From: Diphasiastrum complanatum
Lineage: Eukaryota; Streptophyta; Lycopodiopsida; Lycopodiales; Lycopodiaceae
Length of the DNA stretch: 64,000 bases
Direction of reading: 5' to 3'
Assembly (NCBI GenBank): GCA_029204225.1
Contig: CM055107.1
Coordinates: 43,443,507-43,507,506, forward strand
The position numbers and the translations under genes were made by a program. Shown in pieces: positions 22,110-31,373 of the stretch (positions are counted from its first letter, which is position 1; every line of letters begins with the position of its first letter). The notes beneath the pieces are model-generated. The model was given only the letters and a program-made list of their open reading frames with translations, was not told the origin of the DNA and made no database searches.

Positions 22110-22968
22110 GATTTCTACCTGGTACTAGGTTTATTACATGATCTACCTCTCTGCTAGGTGGTAAACCATGTGGCAAATTTTCAGGAAAAACATCTTTAAA
22201 TTTAGACAATAAAGTTTCTAATTTACTGATTTTCTGCTGAATAGAACTGGAAATAGAAACTTCAGAAATAAACTGAAAGTCACATAAGAATACCTGATGG
22301 TCTTCGTCTCCGATTAGCTGACAGAGCTCTGAACTGCAGACCCTAGGGCTGTTGGGAACATCATGCTCCCCAAGCAACTGGATCTCTCGGCCTTTATGCT
22401 GAAAGCTGAGGGTGTTCTCCTGATAGTTTCTGTGGAGGGAAGGTCCTAAACTGTAGAGCCAATCTCTCCCGAGAACAATGTCTGTTCGATCCAGGTGCAT
22501 TATCTGAAAGTTTATTTCATCTTGGTACCCCTGAATACCAAGATTTAACTTACTTACCATAGTTTCCCATATTTTTTTATCTTCACCCTTAGCTAATGAA
22601 ACTATGTACCTATGCTGACTAGGTACTTCTGGTAGTTTAAGCTTTTTAACCAGGGTGTAGTTGATGAAATTATGGGTTGCCCCATCATCAACCATGACTC
22701 TTACTGACTGGTTACCAACTTTCCCATGCATACGTACTAGGTCATGCGGCCCAAAGCTGAAGGGTCTCGCTAGCATTGCAGAGGTCAGCTGGCAACAGTG
22801 TTCATGATCTTCATGATACACTTTGATCTCGGAAGCTACCGAGTCACTGGGGAAACATACAGTCTGAACAAAATGAACTTGTTTTTTATCTTTTTTATCT
22901 TTTTTAGTGAAAGGCCCCTTGGGACACTGTCTGACTGTGTGTCCCTTGCCCATACACACAAAGCACAA
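22110..22968 (-). pseudogene. Gypsy element 2: zinc knuckle and aspartic protease
   Basis: On the minus strand the ORF opens with CFVCMGKGHTVRQC, a CX2CX4HX4C zinc knuckle that binds element RNA. About 80 residues later comes the retropepsin active site VMVDDGATHNFI. It continues to DIVLGRDWLYSLGP, the second conserved protease motif, and ends near [10 protein letters not shown], the start of the RT linker. At about 22115 the frame runs into the inverted segment and picks up about 20 foreign codons before stopping at 22030. Protease would cut the polyprotein; here it is separated from pol by the inversion breakpoint. Confidence 0.9.
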
Positions 22969-22999
22969 ACGTTCTTGTTTGGCTTTCTCAAAATCATCT

Positions 23000-23997
23000 G
23001 GTTTTAAGGGCTGTATGAGTGAAGGGCGTTTCTGAGGAGCTTCACTTTTAAATTTGTCTTCTTTCTTTCATTTTAAAAATTTCTTTTTAAATTGAAAGTC
23101 TTTCTGAGAAGGCTGCTCAGAAAGTGGCTTTTGTCTCGCCTTCTTCCTACCCACTGAATCATCATAGATTTGAGCATATCTGAGAGCTTGCTCAAGGGTA
23201 GTAGGCGAGTTTCTCTGAACCTCTACTTTATATTCATCTTTGAGGCCACGGACAAATCCCCTGATTTTCTGATAGTCATCCATATTTTTAATCTTTAAAA
23301 TTGCTTCTCGATACTGCGAGATATATTGGATGAGGGATTTATCCATTACTGTTCTTTCCCAGGCTTCCCAGGCTCTATCCAGTTCATTTTCTGGTAGAAA
23401 TTCTCTTAGGAAAGCTTCTTCAAAAGCTTTCGATGACCGGGGAGTCTGCCCAGTCTCCTGGAGATTTAACCACCACTTATAGGCCATACGCCCTAATGAA
23501 AGACTGGCCTCAATTGCTTGCAAATGGTCAAGGGTCTGTTTAAGAGCATGAATGTTCTTCCATTTGCTGAGGAAGGTTTGTAGAATATCTGCATTTCTAT
23601 CCTTCTCTTCCCCATTAAAAGTAGGAGGCTTTAAATCTTTAAAAACACTGGGGTGAGACTGTAAAGTCTCACCCGAAACTGATGGAAGTGGAGAAGGGGA
23701 TAACTGAGAAGTGGAGGGAAGGCTTCCTTTCGCAGAACTCAAAATCAAGCTTTTGAGTTCAGCGAACGAGTCGTCCACACTGGACTTGAAATTGGCTAAT
23801 GCCAACTTCAGTTCATCCACTTCTGTTACCAATTGGACAAACTGCTCCTTGGTAACCAGTTCGTCGAGTTCTTCGGCGAACTGTTCCTATTCTTCCACTT
23901 CCATGGGTTCCTTCCCTTTTCTGTAAGCCAAGGCTTCTGTTTCAAGTTCGTCGAAGCCTCTCTCCTGGGGTTGATCAGGTCCCTGAGGAGTGGTCAT
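23000..23997 (-). pseudogene. Gypsy element 2: gag capsid region
   Basis: A Met at 23997 (MTTPQGPDQPQERG) starts the likely gag. A TAG at about 23889 interrupts it after VEE, and the frame continues as VTKEQFVQLVTEVDELKLAL, a coiled-coil-like segment. Then comes the capsid core: FNGEEKDRNADILQTFLSKW, KWWLNLQET and WERTVMDKSLIQYISQYREA. This is the Retrotrans_gag layout. A second stop at about 23066 separates it from a Lys-rich tail and the zinc knuckle of the next entry. Gag would form the particle. Two stops make this copy nonfunctional. A leader of roughly 870 bases separates it from the PBS near 24887. Confidence 0.85.
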
Positions 23998-24887
23998 CTT
24001 CGGAACTGAAAGAGAGCTACCTTAACTTCTGAAGGAAAAAAGTCTAAAAGACTAATTTACAACTGTACAGGGGAAAGGAAAGATGACTTAGCTGTTTCTG
24101 AGGACTGTACTTCCAAAGAAAGAATGAAGAGGAACCCTTTCAGCCTCTTTTCCCCAAGATTTCAGACCTGCTGTCCCGGAAAATGCCAGTTTGAAGCTTC
24201 AAAACGGTGCCAAATTTCCCGGTTCTTTGAGGATAGTAGCTCGCTGGTCTGATTGCAACCCAACTGGCTCGTTTGCTTCTGATTTGAGACCCAAAAAATA
24301 TTTCAATTTCTGATTTTGGTGTCTCCCTACCCTCGCTGGCTGGACAGCCACCTGTCTGGCCCAATTTTCTAAAATTCAAGGCCCAAAACTTGCTTGAAAC
24401 TCTGATCTGACTTCAAGTAGTAGGTCGTTGGTCTGTGGCAATCTAGTTTGATGTTCAAACTACTGAAAAATCCTCAAAAACAGTGATGAAAAACTAATTT
24501 TTCATCTCCCTGTCCAGCACTGGCCCTGCTAAGAAAAAGTGTTTGAAAACCCTTCAAATTTCCTTAGATTTCTCTGAGATTTCAGAGGTAGATTTCTGAT
24601 CCCTCAGCGATGGATCAGCACCACCCTTTCTCCTCAAAAATCCGCTCTGATTCCCTGAATCTGATGGCAGAAATTAGAGATGAAGACTAAATTTACAGCA
24701 CTGGACCTGCTCTAGAAATTTTAACTAATTTCTCTCTGACCAGCAAGTGAATCCACCAAGATTTCCTCAGTGGGAGACTGTTCCTACAGCGAGTCTCCTC
24801 CTCTATTTCTTTCTGAGAACTTGAAGAAGTTCTGAGCAATCTAGCTACTTTTTCCACTGCTGAAAACTGAGTTCCCTAGGATACCAG

Positions 24888-25245
24888 TGTAATAGATCCT
24901 AACACCACAGTAGGGCAAACACTAACTGATCCACCCAACCTTGCCTACTCCCTGATATAGAGTAAGCCCCTCCTAGCCCAGTGTGAGGACTGGTAGCATG
25001 CTACTGCCAAGTGTCGGCCACGTGGCACTGACGTGGCCGACTGCACGTCGGGACCCAACTGGGGGCCCTATCCTGCTGACAGGGTCCCTAAGCTGTGTTA
25101 GGCCCGCCATGGCTATGGACCGTGCTGGGGCACACTACTCACACTGTCTTGCCCTGTTGGTCATGTACGCTGGACACGACCCTGACTGTGGTATCTGACC
25201 CATCTGTGTTCTCTAGGGTTTGGCACTGGTTACGAGCTCGTAACA
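24888..25245 (-). repeat. 5' LTR of gypsy element 2, followed by PBS
   Basis: It starts TGTTACGAGC at 25245 and ends TATTACA at 24888 (minus strand). TGGTATCCTAG follows as PBS, a variant of the usual initiator-Met site. An 11-bp inverted repeat containing CACGTG spans 25013-25041. Confidence 0.92.
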
Positions 25246-25250
25246 AAATC

Positions 25251-25375
25251 CCACAGCCCTTTCGCTATGAGAAGATTCTTCATCATGTAACTCCACAATG
25301 AGTAGTTTGTGCCATCCAACCGATCTTCACTAAACAAAGAACCGATAGCTTCCGATTCTTTAGCCATTACCTCCA
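25251..25375 (-). pseudogene. Copia F gag N-terminus
   Basis: The minus-strand frame starts MAKESEAIGSLFSEDRLDGT at 25375 and runs through NYSLWSYMMKNLLIAKGLWD, the DUF4219/UBN2-type copia gag start. It reaches the gypsy insertion point at GLWD and, with the insert removed, continues into the sequence at 18762. Expression would end a few codons inside the gypsy LTR. Confidence 0.88.
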
Positions 25376-26081
25376 ACAAAATTTCAGCTTGTAGTAGATA
25401 GGAAAGAGAGCCTTTCCACAACCAAATCTACTCAAAAATTTGCAGCAAACAAAGAGCTGAAAGTAGGAGCACAAGATGTCTTTCAATCTACAACCAAAGT
25501 GCCCAAAAGATAATGGATAGATGGCTGTCTTTCTGCACAAAAAAACCAGCTTCTTGAAAATTAGGTTAGCTTCGATTGAAGCCTACACCGAAACCCAATT
25601 AGGAAGCCGAGTAGTGTGATCAACACACACTCCAATAGGGTTGTTGAAAGCACCCTACTGCTTGCTGAGAATCTGCAAAGTTCCAGCCACAAATTGACCT
25701 AACCCTGAATAGGGTTTGCTGAATTTTGGGCGCCCTCCTACACAAATGCAAACCTGAAAACAAAAACAGCAAGATAAGGAGACACCACAACCAAAAATCA
25801 ATAGCAGATTTTTGGGCGCCCTCCTCCAAACAAAACTTGCTGAAAACTGGTTGCATAAAAATCAGATTTGAGATTTTGATTTTTGGGTGCCAAAAATTGC
25901 TCCTCCAAGATCTCTGATGGCCGCCCTCCTTCAACCTGAAAAGAGACAAAAAAAGCTGATCCAAACTCCACTTGAAAAGATCAGAAAGATGCTGAAATTT
26001 CACAACAAAAAGCAGAGAAGCTCCTCTTCTGGTAGGGCGCCAACAAACAAGCTTGCTGCAGATCCGGTAGCTTTGATACCA

Positions 26082-26169
26082 TGTAGGAAAGCAAGAGTCA
26101 AGTCATCAAGATCTAGTTATCAATCAATCTCCACAAAAAACAAGAGAGAAGGGGCTGGGCGCCCAACTC

Positions 26170-26230
<61 letters not shown>

Positions 26231-26566
26231 GCAACAAGAGCAATGGAGAGCAATGCTTACCCAAACTGTAAAAATGGAATACACAATGAGCATCTAAGTA
26301 CTCTACCTGGATGTGGCCAAATGTCATCAAACCCTAAGGTTAACCACTTACTAAATGTAGGGCACCCCCAAAAGTCAAGATAGGGCCCCTAAACAAAATT
26401 AGACCCCTAAGGACCCACAAGTCAGTAAATGACCTTTTGGTCCAACTGAACTTAAAACAAACTTAAGATGGCCTAAATAACTAAATACCCATGGTTACAC
26501 AAATCTCGACCTGTTGGGTCAAAGTAACCTACGGATTAACTTCAGCGCAGTCATTTATTTCTAACA
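26082..26566 (-). repeat. 5' LTR of copia F (485 bp) with (GA)n
   Basis: TGTTAGAAATAAATG starts at 26566 and CCTACA ends it at 26082 on the minus strand. The (GA)n block is at about 26172-26226. The PBS follows on the minus strand. Confidence 0.9.
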
Positions 26567-26571
26567 GCCAA

Positions 26572-28030
26572 CATACTACCACACAAGGCCATGGAGGCAA
26601 AAAAGAACAAAGAATGGTACAAACTTGGAACTTCTTGGTTGAATAATTGTGAGATAGATAAGAAGAAAGGTAAAAGCCATATAAGATTTGTTCCAGCAAA
26701 GATTTATCGATAACTTGTGAATGCCCTTTATGGAAGAGGAAAATGATTTCATGATCCTTTCAACATGAAGAGGTGACACGTATGTAGGATAAGAACTACC
26801 TCTCATGAGTTGGCATGGGACAATGTTAAAAATAGAGAAAAGGATATGCAGGGCATGCAGCAAAGGAGAGGTGGAAGATGACCCACAGATACGACCATAT
26901 CAGAAGAAATGCATCATCTAGAACCAGCTAACCTAATATATAATATCCTTTCTTAAAAAGGTTTTAGATTTGTAGAAGAAACTTTTTAAGCTTGAAATTA
27001 GACTTGATTTTAAGCTTACTTCGTACTGGTCATATTCTGGGCAATAGCTTTTGCTATAGATGGATTGAAGTTGTAAAAGACAAGGCATTTCATGTAACAT
27101 AGATATTGATGGGTCTCCAGTGGACATTACTAAAGCATTTAATTTCACACCTGAGAAACAAGGTTGCTAACTCGAGCACGAGCATTCCCACAAATAGCAC
27201 TTGGTTGAGGGAGGCATATTATTCGGTGCCTTGCTCTGCACCACATTGCAACTTTCGTGGAAGATTTACTGAAATCAGTGCTGTCCTTTCCAGTTTTATA
27301 CAACCTCCTATTTGCAGGCTTTTCCTCCACCAACATTATGGTTGATCCACTTCTCGTCAGAGAAGATATTTATCTTTATCAAAAAGCCCTGCAGTTATCA
27401 ATAGAGGCTAAGAAGCTCCTTTTTTCTGCTTTCTGAGACATTCACCAAGTTTTTCGAGGCAATGAAACGTGCTTCTTGCTTTCAAACATGGAACGTCCTT
27501 TCCGAAGGCAGTTAACCTAAAAACCTTTTATCCCCTTGCGCCCCTCGTATGCTCCTGCTCATCTCAGAAAGCTCTGATTCTCCATTCAATATCAGAGTTT
27601 CCAAGGCATACCAAAATTCTATGCCCGGTTATCAGATGCTGCAACCGTCCAAGAGCATAAAGGATCAAAAGAAACCATCATTACTGGGTCTTAAAGAACG
27701 CCTTCCAGTAGCTTGTGAGATAGCGGAAGGAGGTAAGCTGCATTGTTATCTCCGCCACGCAAACGTACGGGAGCTGCAGTACTATTCTTTCGTCATTCAG
27801 TACGCCCATTGCTTCGCAGGAGCCATAGCTTCAATTCCAAAGTCTATCTGATATCAATGCCTTTCGCTCACCAAATAGAAAAAGAAGATCATGTACACGC
27901 CTGCCAACGCAATGTGATTGATGCAACTCAACCATCCGATATCCTCAAAAAGCTACAATAATTCACTCTACCTGAAACAGCGATGCTACTGAGTCCTGAC
28001 ATACATACGGCTGTGTGCGACTCTCTCCCT

Positions 28031-28071
<41 letters not shown>

Positions 28072-28575
28072 CCTGGCTGTTGCATTCGTGCATGCATGCA
28101 TTGATCCTTTGATTTGGACTCATTTTTCACTCCAGTTGGTTTTTTTTTTTAAAGGGAACGACATCATATGAACAAGTCCATACAACAAGCATACAAGTAA
28201 AAAAGGAGATCCCAAAGCTTTCACCATATTAGGTGCTCTTTCTTCAAGAGATGCCATTAGTTGGTTAGCTTCACATCCAAAGTTTCTTTGGTCCCACGTT
28301 TTAGACTTCCCTTAGAAACCCAAAAAAAGTATTCAAAAGATATGTCACTAGTAGCAATGTTCGATAAAACCCTTCTTTAAGCTATCTTCAAAAAGACCTA
28401 CGTTTTTTTAAGCTTCTTTGTTTTGTACTAACTAGTACTCCTGCAAGGGTTAACATGCCTATATAAAACATCATCAAAAATTTTAAGATATAGATTTTTT
28501 GAAAATAATGTCAATTTCATTTCTATACTTTGTCGGCTTTTCCAAAGACTGATTAGTAGTGTTCATGACCTTAAA
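26572..28575. other. No recognised gene; includes (CT)n
   Basis: This is the host side of the copia F insertion. The largest ORFs (minus 26576-26863, plus 27549-27851) lack family motifs and show no clear exon structure. A (CT)n tract lies at 28037-28067, followed by CATGCATGCATG near 28090. I call no gene. Confidence 0.45.
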
Positions 28576-28672
28576 TGCATCTTGGTTTCCCTAGAGGAGG
28601 GGGAGGGAGGCTTGAATCCTAGGACCAAAGAAACTTTGGATGCCAAGCTAACCAATTATGGTGGCAAAACAG
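28576..28672 (-). mobile_element. Second tRNA-derived SINE copy
   Basis: The minus strand shares ATTGGTTAGCTTGGCATCC, the CCAAAGTTTCTTTGG hairpin, a box-B-like GGATTCAAGCC and the GGAAACCAAGA end with the insert at 21037-21122. It is a little longer because of a C/T-rich insertion near the 3' end. No target duplication is obvious. Confidence 0.75.
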
Positions 28673-29811
28673 ACTATGCCAAAATTCGGTACACAATATA
28701 ATGAGGAATAGCACAAAGGAACAAAATATGCATCTTATTAGTGGTCTTTATGTGGTTACCACCTACCATTATGACAACTCATCTCTACCTTCACCTAGCT
28801 TCTAAGGAAGGTGAAAAAGTTACACTACACATTAAAGTTATAGAATGGGCTAGCACATGCCCATTTCACATGGTAAGGTGCTATTAACAAGCTTGCTAGG
28901 GTGAGCTTTGAATCTTCTAAATTCACTCATGTGCCAATCCACACTTAAGACATCAACTAGCATTTCAGGCTCACCAACAGCACCTTACCACTTAGAATGG
29001 CCAGTCCATTTTATAATACAAAGTAGATGCTATAATTGAAGACACTAACATCTACTCTGAACGTGGCAATTGGTGGACTAGCATGGGTATGATACATTGA
29101 ATATTGAATCTTAAGAAAAGTTGTTGTACCAAGTACTTTTTGGGAGGCCTTCATTAATGACATTTCAATGCAATGTATGTCTCACTTTTTGTGCATGGGT
29201 CTTAAAATTTTTCTTGCAATTTTTGATGTTTTGAAACTTTAGCTGTGGTTCATTTGAGGTAAGCATATTTGTGGAATGCACAATTATGCACCAAATGTGA
29301 CACTTCCCATTTGTGGTAAGAGCATGTGGCACTAAGTAGTTGACTTAGAGGCATAATTTGCTAGCCCATAATTGCTATGTGCTCATGGTGAAAACCCCTG
29401 CGATATTGAAGTTGAACACATTGTACAAAAAGGCCATAATAAAACCCCTATTATCAAAAATGTGAATAGCATATCTACTACAACTTAAAATGCATATAGT
29501 GGTTGTTTCCAAAAATGATGAGCATGGTTTGTGCCAACCAAATCATTCATAACATACTCACCCTACACACCAACAAAATAGGAAGGTATCATTATCCCTT
29601 GATCCATTGTCGATTAGAAGTGCAATATGCATATCTAGATGGGCATTGTGAAGTTAGTGGTTGTCCAAAGCACTAACCTTAAGATTGGTTGCAATGCTAA
29701 AATAAATGAGGGAGTAGTCCTAGTTTCCATTATCAAGAAAGAGGCACATCTATCTGGGGGTGTAGGACCATTTAGTGCAAAGAGGTAGTGAATGAAGGAG
29801 TGTTGGAATGT
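28673..29811. other. No recognised gene
   Basis: AT-rich sequence with no long ORF. I see no LTR, tRNA or tandem repeat. Confidence 0.5.
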
Positions 29812-30066
29812 AAATGAAATTTCTTACATTACCATAGGTTACTTTGACCCAAAAGGTCGAGAGTTGTGTAACCATGGTCATTTATTATATTAGGCCTACT
29901 AAACTTAGAGTTAGCTAAGTTAGTATGAAATTAACTTGGTAGGGACTCATGGGTCCACTAGGCCTAATTGTGACATTAAGTACCCCAACTTGACATATTG
30001 GAGGTACCTTATTCGAAAGTCTATTTCCTATCTACTACAAGCTAATTTTTTAGTTATGGCTTAGTG
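29812..30066 (+). repeat. Copia LTR-like fragment
   Basis: TGTTGGAATGTAAATG opens a stretch sharing CATAGGTTACTTTGACCC, AAAAGGTCGAGA, the ACTCATGGGT region and GACATATTGGAGGT-type spacing with the copia LTR at 5357-5797. It stops before the (CT)n block, and a different ORF follows. Confidence 0.65.
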
Positions 30067-30917
30067 AAAAGTTTCATGCGAAACCTTTTCAATTTGATGT
30101 TTTAGCAAAGGCTAAAAAATTCAAACACTCTTTGGAACCTTTTTGTACTAATCGAGGAGGGAGTCAACAATATGTGTCAATTAGTACTTTTGTTCAAAGT
30201 GTTAAGAGTGAGCATTTGTTTGGAGAGAATTTTTTATTATTTGAAGAATCTTCTATGTCATCCCATGCTTCTTCGAGGGACAGCTTTGATGACGCCATCG
30301 TTGATGCATCTCTTGATAGTTTGCTAAATTTTTATGAAGAAGACGTTGGACAGCAGGTTCAGTCATCTTCTTTTGGTCATTTGCAGCCTATTTTACATCA
30401 TGAGCAATCCATTATGCTTCAGGAACAGCCCGCGGAAGATTATGGACAACATGGTCCATGTTGGGAACACTTTGGACAGCAAAGTGTTGAACAACCCATA
30501 ACAGTTCCTTGTCGGCTATTGGAGACTTTGCAAGACAGCAAAGAAATATCTTACTATGAAAGGAAGGCACATGCCTCTTTAAAATCAGTACCTCTTGCTG
30601 ATTTTTTTGGTTCTACACTTACTCTTCATCATGATGTTGGTACATTGCCTATTCTATGTGAGCAAGTCATTGATGGTAAGGTTCGGGAGGATGTCATGCC
30701 AAAAGAGTTTGGTACTCTTTTTTATTGTCCTTATGGTAAGAAGTATTTTCGAATGATGTGGGAGCCTATGATGGATTACAAGTCCATGTTTCGACTTATT
30801 GCCGAGTTTATGTTGGTTCCCTACTTCAGATGGAGCATGCAAATCCTCACCCTTCGACTTGATGCTTCATTATTACGCATTCTTTTCCCTTTATATGTTG
30901 GACATGATTGGGGATGA
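30050..30917 (+). CDS. Unidentified ORF, about 288 open codons
   Basis: The frame is open from just after a TAG at 30047 to TGA at 30915. The first Met is at 30132 (261 codons), but upstream codons (KPFQFDVLAKAKKFKHSLEP) read as coding, so the true start is unclear. The protein is rich in Ser, Gln, Asp and Glu early on (SSMSSHASSRDSFDDAIVDA). It then has a better-ordered C-terminal half (YYERKAHASLKSVPLADFFG, FYCPYGKKYFRMMWEPM). Just past a probable frameshift the +1 frame reads MIGDEISTTSVRSLFGG. I recognise no domain. Its position between a copia LTR scrap and a TRIM-like array suggests a retroelement ORF, but a host gene fragment is possible. Confidence 0.45.
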
Positions 30918-31021
30918 GATTTCGACTACTTCGGTGCGAAGTTTATTTGGCGGCATGAAGTTCGGACAACAAGTTGTATTTTTCTCTTTCGAGAAGTTAC
31001 TTCATGTTATGTTATGCATTT

Positions 31022-31373
31022 CTCTCTAGAGTGTGGATTGATATTCCAACACCCCCCCCTCAAGCCACACTTGGTTGGGGTCCTGGCTATCACCTGCCCC
31101 ACAACTTGGGCCACCTAACCATGGCTTTGACACCATGAACTGTTAGGTCTAACTTGGCTCTTATACCATGTTAGAAATCCATAAATCATAATATGGATGG
31201 ATAGACTAGGATTCGAATCCAGGACCTCCCTCATACTGGATGGGATGCTCTACCACTGAGCTATCCGCCCTGTTTGATAGTTTTCTCTAGAGTGTGGATT
31301 GATATTCCAACACCCCCCCCTCAAGCCACACTTGATTGGGGTCCTAGTTGTCACCTGCCCCACAACTTGGGTG
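31022..31373 (-). mobile_element. TRIM-like array; LTR contains a tRNA-like sequence
   Basis: On the minus strand a 144-bp LTR (31312 to 31169) runs from TGTTGGAATATC to TTTCTAACA. A PBS TGGTATAAGAGCC follows, then a 117-bp interior, then a polypurine tract (GAGGGGGGGG). The first ~30 bases of another LTR (31051 to 31022) come next. Upstream of the LTR, 31313-31373 repeats the end of the interior including the PPT, so the units are in tandem. Inside the LTR (about 31191-31272) is a tRNA-like stretch with box A TAGCTCAGTGGTAGAGC and box B GATTCGAATCC. There is no coding capacity. Confidence 0.78.

Larger units (their letters stand above)
18758..25250 (-). mobile_element. Ty3/gypsy element 2 with 5-bp TSD and inverted pol
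   Basis: The 5' LTR is 24888-25245 and the 3' LTR is 18763-19120, both 358 bp and both on the minus strand. AAATC is duplicated at 18758-18762 and 25246-25250. Removing the insert restores the copia gag frame (GLWD + LVNGDEERPP), which proves the boundaries. The minus strand carries PBS (TGGTATCC, just below 24888), leader, gag and protease. From about 22108 to 19163 the RT-RNase H-integrase segment lies on the plus strand, that is, inverted. The last ~27 bases of the interior and the PPT (19121-19135) are again in minus orientation. The two LTRs differ at about seven positions by eye, so insertion is fairly recent. Confidence 0.92.
17675..26566 (-). mobile_element. Ty1/copia element F, interrupted by a nested gypsy element
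   Basis: The full 5' LTR is 26082-26566 and is followed by PBS TGGTATCAAAGC (minus strand, 26081-26070). A leader spans about 26070-25376, and gag starts at 25375. The right-flank GCCAA (26567-26571) equals the left-flank GCCAA (17670-17674), a perfect 5-bp target duplication. The gag is split at 25250/18763 by the gypsy element 18763-25245. Beyond the gypsy the copia continues as gag, then a few codons of RT, then a 3' LTR lacking its first ~140 bases. Protease, integrase, most of RT, RNase H and PPT were lost by internal deletion. The leader holds three TTGGGYGCC-containing repeats (about 25725, 25815, 25880). Confidence 0.9.

Noticed and set aside
27106-27851. Host gene on the plus strand
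   Set aside because: Several 60-100-codon ORFs overlap, but no splice-consistent chain or recognisable domain was found.
31191-31272. Possible functional tRNA gene on the minus strand
   Set aside because: Box A and B are good, but the anticodon arm pairs poorly (about 4 bp with an oversized loop) and the acceptor stem pairs only in a shifted register. It lies inside an LTR-like repeat, so it is treated as tRNA-like.
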